Assembly: GCA_002238825.1 (NCBI GenBank)
Contig: MPNC01000001.1
Location: forward strand, 620,001 to 684,000
Reading direction: 5' to 3'
Origin: SAR202 cluster bacterium bin87
GTDB lineage: Bacteria > Chloroflexota > Dehalococcoidia > Lucifugimonadales > UBA3495
Length of the DNA stretch: 64,000 nt
Shown: positions 41,211 through 49,168 of the stretch, in pieces
Numbering within the stretch: the stretch's first letter is position 1
Layout: every line of letters starts with the position of its first letter
Notes under the pieces: model-generated
What the model was told of the DNA's origin: nothing
Database searches by the model: none
The model's input: the letters and a program-made list of their open reading frames with translations, nothing else
Position numbers and translations under genes: made by a program

Positions 41211-41969
41211 ATGCCACGCCCGTCTGCGATAAGCGCGCGCTGGCGCGATGTTGTGATTCTGTCCTGGCCGATTGGCGACGATTGCCTGGCTCCGTTTCTC
41301 CCCAATGGCCTGGTTCTGGATCGTTGGGACGGCGAGGCATACATCAGCCTCGTGTGCCTTTTCGTTGAAAACTTGCGCGCCATGGGATTGCCGGTTTGGC
41401 CTCGTAAATTCGTGGAGATCAACCTGAGGTTCTACGTCCGACCCGTCCACGGCAGTGACAGCCAGAGGGGCGTGGTGTTCTTGAAACAATTGGTGCCTCA
41501 CCCACTGGTCGCCTTGGGCGCCCGCTACCTTTTCCGGGAACCGATGTCGGTGGCGCCGACGGGGATGTCGCACGGATTTGCGCCGGTGGCGCCACGCAAC
41601 GGCGATTTCCCGCGACGGTTGCACTACCGATGGCGCAACCACGGCCGCGACGAAGGCCTCCAACTCACCAGCAGCGGCTCGGCGTACAGTGCGCAGCCCG
41701 GCTCATTGGACGATTTCCTCACCGCCCGCTACCGGGGCTACAACGGGCAATCCGGCGGCCGGGTCAGATCGTATCGCATTTCCAGAGACTCCTGGTCGCT
41801 AGTGCCGGTGACGGACTACGAACTGGAATGTGACGCCCGCTCCCTGTACGGCGTCCGGTTCGGGGATGCGATGTCAAAACCACCGGCCTCTGCGCTCTTG
41901 GCTACGGGCTCAGACGCCCACATTCACTGGCCGTCCACCTTCACTCACCAAGCGAAAGGACCCGCCTAA
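41211..41969 (+). CDS. DUF2071 family protein (YqjF-like)
   Basis: This protein has about 252 residues from ATG 41211; the frame is open from 41160 but without a better site. The pattern WRDVVILSWPIGDDCLAPFLPNGLVLDRWDGEAYISLVCLFVENLR, FVEINLRFYVRP and GVVFLKQLVPHPLVALGARYLFREP is typical of DUF2071/YqjF. The acetoacetate decarboxylase-like beta fold is known for this family, without an assigned reaction. There is no signal peptide. It is probably independent of the following two-gene unit, which has its own promoter at 41975-42004. Confidence 0.75.
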   Translation: MPRPSAISARWRDVVILSWPIGDDCLAPFLPNGLVLDRWDGEAYISLVCLFVENLRAMGLPVWPRKFVEINLRFYVRPVHGSDSQRGVVFLKQLVPHPLVALGARYLFREPMSVAPTGMSHGFAPVAPRNGDFPRRLHYRWRNHGRDEGLQLTSSGSAYSAQPGSLDDFLTARYRGYNGQSGGRVRSYRISRDSWSLVPVTDYELECDARSLYGVRFGDAMSKPPASALLATGSDAHIHWPSTFTHQAKGPA

Positions 41970-41974
41970 CCCAG

Positions 41975-42004
41975 TTGAGATAGTTGTTCGGCGGTTGTTA
42001 GAAT
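41975..42004 (+). promoter_or_regulatory. Candidate promoter for the UGSC two-gene unit
   Basis: TTGAGA (41975-41980) and TAGAAT (41999-42004) are separated by 18 bases and are 53 bases before the GTG start at 42057. Four of six bases agree with the -35 consensus and five of six with the -10. Confidence 0.45.
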
Positions 42005-42056
42005 GCGCCTACGCAGGCCGATCTCACGAAACATGGACCGGCCAGGAAGAATGTGA

Positions 42057-43094
42057 GTGGTTGAAGCATCGCCCCGAGCGGCCGTACATACGATCCCGGA
42101 TTCCCTGGACGCGATAGAAGAGTGTTACCGCAGAGGGTGGACCGATGGTCTCCCAGTGGTACCTCCCACCGCGGACCGCGTGCAGGCGATGCTGGACGCA
42201 GTCAACCTGGAGCCAGGTCACGTTCTCGGCGAGGTCCCGGTCAGGCGCAGGACATTGACTGCCGAACAGGCGGCGGCCAATGCGGTCATGGCAGGATGTC
42301 TGCCGTCCTACTTCCCCATCGTTCTGGCGACGCTGCGGGTGCTCTTCGAACACGATCCCAATTGCATCCACGAAGTGTCCGCGGTTACCAACTCCACCGG
42401 ATTGCTCGTCGCGGTGAACGGTCCGATCCGGCGTCAAATCGACTTGAACTGCACCGACAACCTGTTCAGTCCCGGCCATCGCGCCAACTCCACCATCGGA
42501 CGAGCGTTGCGGTTGATCCTCATAAACGTGTTTGAACAGCGGCCGGGCGTGTTGGATCGGGGCTGCATGGGCAGCTTGACCAAGTTTGGCGTGGTCATCG
42601 GTGAAGACGAAGAGAACAGTCCATGGGAACCGTTCCACGTCAGCCAGGGATATTCGGCTGAACAGTCTACGGTGACGGTCGCAACCATCCAGGACCCCTC
42701 CATGCACAGCAACCGCTATGGAACCACCGCGGAGAGCCTTCTGGATTCCATCGCGGATGGCATGGCCTCGCACGGGTTGGCGGCATACTTTGGGCGCGGA
42801 ATAAAATGGGTCTGGGTAATTGGTTACTGGCACGCCCAGTTGCTGAGCCGTTTCGGCTGGAACCGTCCGGATATGCAACAGTACCTGTATGAACGGGCCT
42901 GGCGATCCACAGGACAGCTGAAGAGGCTGGGCATGGTAAAAGGTGATGTTCAACCCGGCGATGACGACGAAAGGCGCATGTCGGTGGACGGACCCGAGGA
43001 CATCCTGATTATCAAAGCCGGAGGCGACAGCGGCATCTACAGCGAGCTGATCATGAACTACTACGGTGTGCCCGCGGTCACCACCGTGATCTAG
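42057..43094 (+). CDS. Unknown partner protein of the UGSC selenoprotein
   Basis: This protein has 345 residues. Start: GTG 42057 with AGGAAGAA upstream. It opens SLDAIEECYRRGWTDGLPVVPPTADRVQAML and has NAVMAGCLPSYFPIVLATLRVLFE, TGLLVAVNGPIRRQIDLNC, HRANSTIGRALRLILINVF and RGCMGSLTKFG, all looking conserved and ligand-binding. Cysteines at the AGCLPS and RGCMGS motifs could be catalytic. There is no signal peptide or clear transmembrane helix. I recognise no named family, but its gene ends 32 bases before the UGSC gene on the same strand, so they are probably expressed together and likely form one enzyme. The C-terminal half (EDILIIKAGGDSGIYSELI) may contain a second small domain. Confidence 0.6.
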   Translation: MVEASPRAAVHTIPDSLDAIEECYRRGWTDGLPVVPPTADRVQAMLDAVNLEPGHVLGEVPVRRRTLTAEQAAANAVMAGCLPSYFPIVLATLRVLFEHDPNCIHEVSAVTNSTGLLVAVNGPIRRQIDLNCTDNLFSPGHRANSTIGRALRLILINVFEQRPGVLDRGCMGSLTKFGVVIGEDEENSPWEPFHVSQGYSAEQSTVTVATIQDPSMHSNRYGTTAESLLDSIADGMASHGLAAYFGRGIKWVWVIGYWHAQLLSRFGWNRPDMQQYLYERAWRSTGQLKRLGMVKGDVQPGDDDERRMSVDGPEDILIIKAGGDSGIYSELIMNYYGVPAVTTVI

Positions 43095-43126
43095 CGCCAG
43101 CACAGCGATCTCAGCAAGGAGTCTTG

Positions 43127-43684
43127 ATGGCCTCTCAGAACATTCCCACCGTGCAATTGGTCGACCCTACGGGTTTCGATCCCGGGGAGGCCCCGCTGGT
43201 CATGGCGGCCCGCCCCATTGACCTCCGTGGCGGGCGACTCGGTCTGTTGGACAATTCCAAGGCCAATGCGGATGCGATCCTTTGGGCTATCGCGAACGCT
43301 CTGAACGATGAGTTTGAGTTTGCCGACATTTTCTACGCCCGGAAACACAGCGCGTCGCTGCCGCCTCATCCCGAACTCTTGGCCGACCTCCACCGTAACT
43401 CGGATTTCGTCATCGCAGGTGTAGGTGATTGAGGGGGATGCTCGTCGGGCAGTTTGCACGACGGAATTACCCTGGAACGCCAGGGCATCCCGGCAGCGAC
43501 CATAATCACGACGGTGTTCGCCAACACCGCCCGTGCGTACACCCGACTCATGGGCGTGCCCGCTTTCCCATATCTCATGTGTCCGCACCCGATCGGCAAC
43601 CTCGCCGACGACGGTTTGCAGGAGCGGGCACGTCTGCTGACCCCCGCCGTGCGTAACTTGCTGATCAACGGCGAATTGGCATAA
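43127..43684 (+). CDS. UGSC family selenoprotein (UGA read as selenocysteine)
   Basis: Read through TGA 43430-43432 the frame is 185 residues, with selenocysteine at position 102 in VGD-U-GGCSSGSLHDG. UGSC proteins are named for a U-G-S-C motif in this context, and the halves before and after the TGA fit one fold: LVMAARPIDLRGGRLGLLDNSKANADAIL, HPELLADLHRNSDFVIAGVGD, then LERQGIPAATIITTVFANTARAYTRLMGVP and PHPIGNLADDGL. The motif here is U-G-G-C, with Gly for Ser. Start: ATG 43127, five bases after AAGGAG. A SECIS-like hairpin follows the UGA (43442-43464). A standard gene caller would give a 101-residue protein and a separate frame from 43454. No selA, selB, selC or selD is in the window. 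Redox or reductase function is likely but unproven. Confidence 0.85.
43442..43464 (+). promoter_or_regulatory. Candidate bacterial SECIS element
   Basis: Just after UGA 43430-43432 the RNA can fold with 43442-43447 (ucgucg) pairing 43459-43464 (cgacgg), a G/A mismatch, two more pairs (43449-43450 with 43456-43457) and a five-base loop aguuu. Eighteen bases separate the UGA from the loop, and G is the second loop base; both fit the general bacterial SECIS pattern. It lies in coding sequence, as is normal for bacteria. Confidence 0.55.
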
Positions 43685-43716
43685 CCCCAACCTGGACGAC
43701 TGCAATCCGGTGACCC

Positions 43717-45609
43717 ATGCCAGGCTTTGGCGACATTTTCCGCAGGTTTTCGCGCCGCTCGCGGGCGCCGGATCCGGACCCGGCGGAAACACACGAAGCC
43801 GCGCCCGCCGAATCGTACGAGGCGCCGCCGGAAGTAGCGTATCCGGCCACGCCGGCGGAAACGTACGAAGCGCCTCCGGATACGACGTATTCCGATGATC
43901 CCGACTTGACCACGGGGGACCAGCCTCCATGGGAGGGGCGGGACGAAACCCCTCTGCCGACGGCCTCCCCGGCGTTGGAAGAAATCCGGTTCTCGCCGCC
44001 CGTTGAACCGGTTTCGTCCCAAGCGGCCTTTGAAAACCAGTCTCCCCGCGAAACGCTGATCCCACCACCGTTCGACCGCCAGGAGGGTTTTACCGCAACC
44101 CCGCGCGATGACAGCAATATCGGGGTGCTGGAACCCTCAATTGTCGAGGTCGCGGACGACGACGCCCGGACCGAAGATCCTCTGGCGTTGGTGTGCCCCT
44201 ATTGTGGCGCGGAGGACCAGCGGGTCGGCTCCCGGTGCACCAATGCGCGCTGCAACCGGGTGATCGTGCGGATACCGCCCTGGGCGCAACACCGCCGTCA
44301 CAATTGGTTCGCTCGACGTTTTTCGTGGCGCCGGATCGTCACTGCTTGCATCATCGCACTGGTGATCGTGTTCGTGATCTGGGTCAATTATCCCTTTGCT
44401 CCCGATCCCGTGGTACTGTTCAAAAAGACCCAAACCCAGTTGACAATAGACATTGGGCCCGGGTCTTGGACGGGGGTAGGGAGAGACCTCCGGCACAGCC
44501 GTCGGGTGGACATTGGGCCGCCACCGCCAACCGGGCAGATTCGCTACTGGAACTTTGACGTGCCCGGCGACCCATTGCAGTCCGAACCTGTAGCGCAGGA
44601 CACGCACGTTTACATCGGCTCGTCAGAAGGCATGTACGCGTTGTCCCACGCAGATTTGTCGTTTATCGAAAAGTGGGAGGGAGAGACGCCGGGCAGGATC
44701 ACCTCCGGAGCCGCGGTGATCGGTTTGTACCTGTTCTTCGGAAGTACGGACCATACCGTCAGTTCGTGGAATGCTTTCGACGGGCAGGTGCGCTGGAGCT
44801 TCCCCACCGCCGACACGGTTGAAACCGCCCCGGTGGTTTCAAATGGGCTGGTGTACGTGAGCTCCGGGGAAAGCTGGATCTACGCCCTTGATGCCCACAA
44901 CGGCGTACTGATCTGGAAAAAGCAGCTGGACAGCAACGCCAGTAACGCCGCCACCGTCCACGAGGGTAAGCTGCTGATTGGCGACGAAAAGGGCGTGTTC
45001 TACATTCTGTCCGCCCGTACCGGCCAGGAATGGTTCCGATTCCGGACCCCGCGGGCCATTTCCGGTTCGCCGGTGGTGTCGGAGGATGGGAAACGCGCGT
45101 ATTTCGCCGCGGGCGGTCAGTTGTACGCGGTTGAAGCCACTCTCCGCGAGATACCGGGGCTCTACCAGTTCAAACAACTTTGGGCCCAGCTATGGCTCTG
45201 GCAGGTTCCCGGAGTACCGCGTCCCAAGGGTCAACAGGGGGGACTGTGGCGGTTCACGCCGGAAAACCCCTTGCAGGGCGTGAAGAGCAGCCCGGCCCTC
45301 GTGGACGAAGAGAGTGGCGGCACCTTGTACGTCGGAGGGCACGACAACAACGTTTATGCGCTGGATGCCATCACCGGTGATCTCCTGTGGACCTTCCGCA
45401 CTGCAAACGCGGTTTGGGCTTCGCCTCTCGTCATCAAAGATCACCTGATAGTTGGCGACGAGTCGGGAGCGCTGTATTCGCTTGATCGTTTGACCGGTCA
45501 GGAAAACTGGAGCATGAACCTCGGAGCGCCCATTTATATACCTCCGATAGTCAGCAATGGGCTGCTGATCGTCCGGACCGCAGATGGCAACGTGTACGGC
45601 ATCGAATAG
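43717..45609 (+). CDS. Membrane protein with zinc ribbon and PQQ-type beta-propeller
   Basis: This protein has 630 residues. The first 145 residues are disordered and Pro/Glu/Ala-rich with repeated (S/T)YEAPP units. At about 160-185 lies a zinc ribbon with the pattern CPYCGAEDQRVGSRCTNARC. One transmembrane helix follows (IVTACIIALVIVFVIWVNY, about 207-226), so the ribbon is cytoplasmic and the rest outside. Residues 280-630 make an eight-bladed-type PQQ repeat propeller (blade signatures GMYALSHADLSF, VSSWNAFDGQVRWSF, WIYALDAHNGVLIWKK, NVYALDAITGDLLWTF, ALYSLDRLTGQENW). No catalytic PQQ-dehydrogenase residues are recognised, so a scaffold or sensor in the BamB style is likely. It starts 32 bases after the selenoprotein gene and ends at a strong shared terminator. 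Confidence 0.75.
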   Translation: MPGFGDIFRRFSRRSRAPDPDPAETHEAAPAESYEAPPEVAYPATPAETYEAPPDTTYSDDPDLTTGDQPPWEGRDETPLPTASPALEEIRFSPPVEPVSSQAAFENQSPRETLIPPPFDRQEGFTATPRDDSNIGVLEPSIVEVADDDARTEDPLALVCPYCGAEDQRVGSRCTNARCNRVIVRIPPWAQHRRHNWFARRFSWRRIVTACIIALVIVFVIWVNYPFAPDPVVLFKKTQTQLTIDIGPGSWTGVGRDLRHSRRVDIGPPPPTGQIRYWNFDVPGDPLQSEPVAQDTHVYIGSSEGMYALSHADLSFIEKWEGETPGRITSGAAVIGLYLFFGSTDHTVSSWNAFDGQVRWSFPTADTVETAPVVSNGLVYVSSGESWIYALDAHNGVLIWKKQLDSNASNAATVHEGKLLIGDEKGVFYILSARTGQEWFRFRTPRAISGSPVVSEDGKRAYFAAGGQLYAVEATLREIPGLYQFKQLWAQLWLWQVPGVPRPKGQQGGLWRFTPENPLQGVKSSPALVDEESGGTLYVGGHDNNVYALDAITGDLLWTFRTANAVWASPLVIKDHLIVGDESGALYSLDRLTGQENWSMNLGAPIYIPPIVSNGLLIVRTADGNVYGIE

Positions 45610-45630
45610 GGCTCGGTGGATCGGCGACAA

Positions 45631-45669
45631 GAAAACGCCCCTGGCTTCAATGGGGCCAGGGGCGTTTTC
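45631..45669. terminator. Strong bidirectional terminator
   Basis: gaaaacgcccctggc (45631-45645) pairs perfectly over 15 bases with gccaggggcgttttc (45655-45669) around a 9-base loop. A-rich and T-rich flanks make it an intrinsic terminator in both directions, serving the plus-strand propeller gene (stop 45609) and the minus-strand OppF gene (stop 45692). Confidence 0.9.
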
Positions 45670-45691
45670 TATGGATTTGGAGCGCGGCTCG

Positions 45692-46672
45692 TCAGTAGAG
45701 ATGGCAAGAAACCCGGTGGCCCGGCGACACCTCTTTTTCGACCGGCGCCTCTTCCGAACACTGGGGCATCGCAAACGGGCAGCGCGGGTGGAACCGGCAT
45801 CCGCTTGGCGGGTTGATCGGGGACGGAACCTCGCCCTGGAGGACGATGTCTTCCCGGATCAGATCCGGATGTGAAGGCAGCGCCGCGGAGAAAAGCGCCT
45901 TCGTGTAGGGGTGCAGCGCGTTGCTGTACAGCTCCTCGGTTTCGGCGTACTCCACGATCTGCCCGAGGTACATCACCGCCGTCTGGTGCGCCATGTACCG
46001 CACCGTCGCCAGGTTGTGAGCGATGAGCAGATAGCTGACGTTGTATTGTTCCTGAAGGTCTTTCAGCAGGTTCATCACCTGTGCCCGAATGGACACGTCC
46101 AGCGCGGAAACCGGCTCGTCCAGGACTATCAGCTTGGGGTAGGACACCAGAGCGGAAGCGACGGCAATCCTTTGCCTTTGTCCGCCGCTGAACTCGTGCG
46201 GGTAGTTGTTGGCTTGCTGTGAGTGCAATCCGACCTGCGCCAGCACCTCGGAGACGCGTTCGTTCTTCTCCTGCGTGGTCACGTTGCGGTTGACCACCAG
46301 CGGCTCCGAAACGATGTCGCGCACCCGCATCCGGGGGCTCAACGACGACCACGGGTCCTGGAAAACCGCCTGCACAGTGGTGCGGTATTCCTGGAGCTGG
46401 GAGCCGCGGAAAGTGTTTATGTCCTCGCCATCAAGGAGGATTTCCCCTTCAGTGGGGGTTTCCAGGCGCAGCAGAAGCTTGCTGGTGGTAGTTTTCCCGC
46501 AACCCGATTCGCCGACCAGTCCAAGGGTTTCCCCCTGTTTGATGTTGAAGGAAATCCCGTCCACGGCCTGCACGTAGCCGATGGTCTTCATTAAGATGAG
46601 ACCTTTGGTGACCGGAAAATACTTCTTCAGGCCGGTGACTTCCAGAAGATTATTGTCAGTAGCGACTGCCAT
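45692..46672 (-). CDS. oppF: Oligopeptide ABC transporter ATP-binding protein (OppF/DppF)
   Basis: This protein has about 326 residues. Start: ATG 46670-46672 with AGGAGGT upstream; the longer frame overlaps oppD. The Walker A is [18 protein letters not shown], the ABC signature is [16 protein letters not shown], and the Walker B is [12 protein letters not shown]. The C-terminal oligopeptide-transporter tail with four cysteines is present ([17 protein letters not shown]...VSCHL), known to bind an Fe-S cluster in some relatives. It pairs with OppD to energise uptake. It is the last gene of the minus-strand operon. Confidence 0.92.
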   Translation of the reverse strand: MAVATDNNLLEVTGLKKYFPVTKGLILMKTIGYVQAVDGISFNIKQGETLGLVGESGCGKTTTSKLLLRLETPTEGEILLDGEDINTFRGSQLQEYRTTVQAVFQDPWSSLSPRMRVRDIVSEPLVVNRNVTTQEKNERVSEVLAQVGLHSQQANNYPHEFSGGQRQRIAVASALVSYPKLIVLDEPVSALDVSIRAQVMNLLKDLQEQYNVSYLLIAHNLATVRYMAHQTAVMYLGQIVEYAETEELYSNALHPYTKALFSAALPSHPDLIREDIVLQGEVPSPINPPSGCRFHPRCPFAMPQCSEEAPVEKEVSPGHRVSCHLY

Positions 46673-46725
46673 CGTGGTCGGGACCTCCTCTCCAGGGGTT
46701 TGCTGAATGCGGTGGTGCGCGTAGT

Positions 46726-47769
46726 CTAGCCGGTCGTCCCGGTCGGTGCCACGTATTCTGCTATGGGCATTCCGTCCCAATCGGGATGCAGAGCCCAGCA
46801 GTCCGCGTGATGCGCCTCCGCGATTTGGATGGATGTGGGATATGTCTCAAGACACCGGTCGGAGGCGTACGGGCAACGCGGTGCGAATCGGCAACCCTCC
46901 GGCAGGTTGGACAACAGCGGCGGCTGACCTTCAATCGAATACAGCCGGTCCACCCGTTCCTCCAGCTTGGGCACGGAATTGATCAACGCCTGAGTGTACG
47001 GGTGCGCCGGGCGGCTGAAGATGTCGCGCACGTCCCCCTGCTCGATGATTCGGCCGGCGTACATCACGGCCACGCGGTCGCACATGCGGGCCACGACGCC
47101 GAAGTCGTGCGTGATGAAGATGATCGCCAGTCCGGTCTCAGCCTGGATTTCCTTGAGTAGCCGGAGGTACTGCAGCTGGATTGTCACGTCCAGCGCGGTG
47201 GTAGGCTCGTCGGCAATGATGATGCCAGGCTCGCATGACATGGCGATCGCGCCCACGACGCGTTGCTTCATGCCACCCGACATCTGGTGCGGGTAGTCGT
47301 CCAGCCGACGTTCCGGCGCGGCTACGTTCACCTTCCGCAATGCGTCGACCGCACGGCCCAGCATCGAGCTCTTGTTCTCTCTGTGGGCGATGCCCAGGGC
47401 CTCGCGCAACTGGTTGCCGATGGTGAACACGGGATTGAGCGAAGTCTGCGGGTCCTGCAGGATCATCGAAATCTGCCGGCCGCGAACGTCGCGCATCTCG
47501 TCTTCGCTTTTCTGCAGGATGTCCTCGCCGTTGAGGACTATCTCCCCTTCCACGATGCGCCCGGCCGGCCGCGGAACCAAACGCAACAGTGACAACGCTG
47601 TCATTGTCTTGCCGCAACCCGATTCGCCCACGATACCCAGGGTCTCGCCCTTCTTCAGATCGAAGGAGATCCCGTCAACAGCCTTGACGGTCGCCGCCCT
47701 TGTGAAGATGTAAGTCTTGAGGTTGTTAACCTCGAGGATGGTATCCGTGGCAGTTTGTACAGCGGTCAT
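46726..47769 (-). CDS. oppD: Oligopeptide ABC transporter ATP-binding protein (OppD/DppD)
   Basis: This protein has 347 residues, with the Walker [19 protein letters not shown], the Q-loop region SMILQDPQTSLNPVF, the signature MSGGMKQRVVGAIAM and the Walker B GIIIADEPTTALD. The C-terminal C-x6-C pattern (EGCRFAPRCPYASDRCLE) is that of peptide transporters. It lies 53 bases upstream of oppF. The gap to oppC upstream is 241 bases, long for an operon, but no promoter or terminator was found in it. Confidence 0.92.
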   Translation of the reverse strand: MTAVQTATDTILEVNNLKTYIFTRAATVKAVDGISFDLKKGETLGIVGESGCGKTMTALSLLRLVPRPAGRIVEGEIVLNGEDILQKSEDEMRDVRGRQISMILQDPQTSLNPVFTIGNQLREALGIAHRENKSSMLGRAVDALRKVNVAAPERRLDDYPHQMSGGMKQRVVGAIAMSCEPGIIIADEPTTALDVTIQLQYLRLLKEIQAETGLAIIFITHDFGVVARMCDRVAVMYAGRIIEQGDVRDIFSRPAHPYTQALINSVPKLEERVDRLYSIEGQPPLLSNLPEGCRFAPRCPYASDRCLETYPTSIQIAEAHHADCWALHPDWDGMPIAEYVAPTGTTG

Positions 47770-48010
47770 GGCGGCATTCCCCTCTGCAATGGTTTGGTCG
47801 GCCTGTCGGCTGGTGTTGCTAGGTTGATCTTGATCGTGCTGTCGAACGCAAGGTTCCCCAAAACCGGGTCGGGGGTTGCGTCATATCCAATGTCGTCTGG
47901 TTGTACGGAGCGGTCACCGACCGGGATTTGTGGCTGGATTGTACCAGCAACCACCAGCGTCGGCGAGACTATAGCGCGTCCCTTGCCCGATTTGGCTTGC
48001 CACGGGGAAC

Positions 48011-49099
48011 CTACACGTTCCTAAGCTTGGGATCCAACCGATCCCGGAGCCAGTCGCCAAGCAGGTTCATGGACAACACCGTCAGGACAATGGCCAGGCA
48101 GGGGAACATGAAGATCCAGTAGGAACTGGTGATGACCTCCCGGCCGTCAGCGGCCATCAGGCCCCATGCAGGATTGGGTCGCGGTATCCCGGCTCCGAGG
48201 AAGCTCAACGTAGCTTCCAGGATGATCACGTGACCTACTTCCAGCGTCGCCAGCACTATCACCGTGTTGAACACGTTGGGGAAGATGTGGCGCAGCATTA
48301 TGCGCAGGTTGGAGGCCCCGGCTACCCGTGCCCGGTCGATGAAGTCTCGCTCGCGTATCGCCAGCGCCTCACCGCGGATCACCCGGGCGTAGCGGGCCCA
48401 AAGCAGCAGCGCGATGACGATGATGACAGTGCTGAACCCGGAACCTATGGCGACAACCAGCGTAAGCGCCAGCAGAATTGAGGGGAACGCCAGCTTGATG
48501 TCAACGATACGCATCAAAAAGGCGTCCAGGAAACCGCCTCGGTAGGCGGCAATCATTCCCAACCCGGTGCCCAGGATTCCGCCCAGCAAAATGGCGAGAA
48601 CCGAGACCGCCAACGAGATACGGGCGCCGTGCATCATTCGGCTAAGGACATCCCGTCCCTGTTTGTCAGTACCGAACGGATACTCCCAGCTACCGCCTTC
48701 CTCGAGCCGGACTACGGTTTCGCCCAGGTCAACCTCACCGTTTCCGTTGGTGTCCACCAGCGTGGCCACCCCGCGATCCAGATTCCGTCGGGCGTTGTTT
48801 ACGCTGATTTCGTTGGCGCCCCTGTCCCTCACCCGTTGCACTACGGTTTGGCTCGTCTGGCGGTCCGGAACCCAACCCGGCGGTTCCAGCGCGCGATCCA
48901 GATCACCGATCGTGCTGTGATGAGGAGACAGGACGTCAGCGAAGATTGCCGGAACAACCAGCAAGAATACGAGGATGAACATCGGGATCATCGGAATACG
49001 GCGAGCTTCGTTCCAAATTCGCCTCGCGAGTGACCCACGAGCCTCGGCCTCAATGCCGGCCGCTGCTGCGCCTGGCGGTACGCTAGTTTGAACAGCCAT
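48011..49099 (-). CDS. oppC: Oligopeptide ABC transporter permease (OppC/DppC) with EF-hand-like insertion
   Basis: This protein has 362 residues, about 60 longer than usual. The N-terminal transmembrane helix is MFILVFLLVVPAIF (about 40-53); the EAA motif is GASNLRIMLRHIFPN and the permease core has five helices. Between helix 1 and the conserved YPFGTDKQGRDVLSRMM lies an 80-residue extracytoplasmic insertion rich in Asp/Arg/Asn. It contains DTNGNGEVDLGE (residues 116-127), a textbook 12-residue EF-hand loop (Asp1, Asn3, Asn5, Asp9, Glu12). Such loops bind calcium in dockerins and other surface proteins. It forms the channel with OppB. Start: ATG 49097-49099, after a purine-rich sequence. 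Confidence 0.88.
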   Translation of the reverse strand: MAVQTSVPPGAAAAGIEAEARGSLARRIWNEARRIPMIPMFILVFLLVVPAIFADVLSPHHSTIGDLDRALEPPGWVPDRQTSQTVVQRVRDRGANEISVNNARRNLDRGVATLVDTNGNGEVDLGETVVRLEEGGSWEYPFGTDKQGRDVLSRMMHGARISLAVSVLAILLGGILGTGLGMIAAYRGGFLDAFLMRIVDIKLAFPSILLALTLVVAIGSGFSTVIIVIALLLWARYARVIRGEALAIRERDFIDRARVAGASNLRIMLRHIFPNVFNTVIVLATLEVGHVIILEATLSFLGAGIPRPNPAWGLMAADGREVITSSYWIFMFPCLAIVLTVLSMNLLGDWLRDRLDPKLRNV

Positions 49100-49168
49100 T
49101 AGTTTCTCCCCCCAAGCTTTGCCACATCATGATTGGCCCGGCGTGAAGCCGCCGGGTCCGCGCTGATC

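Noticed and set aside
43430-43432. Nonsense mutation or pseudogene in the UGSC gene
   Set aside because: Both sides of the TGA are well preserved, the frame is unbroken, the family is known to carry selenocysteine at this position, and a SECIS-like stem follows.
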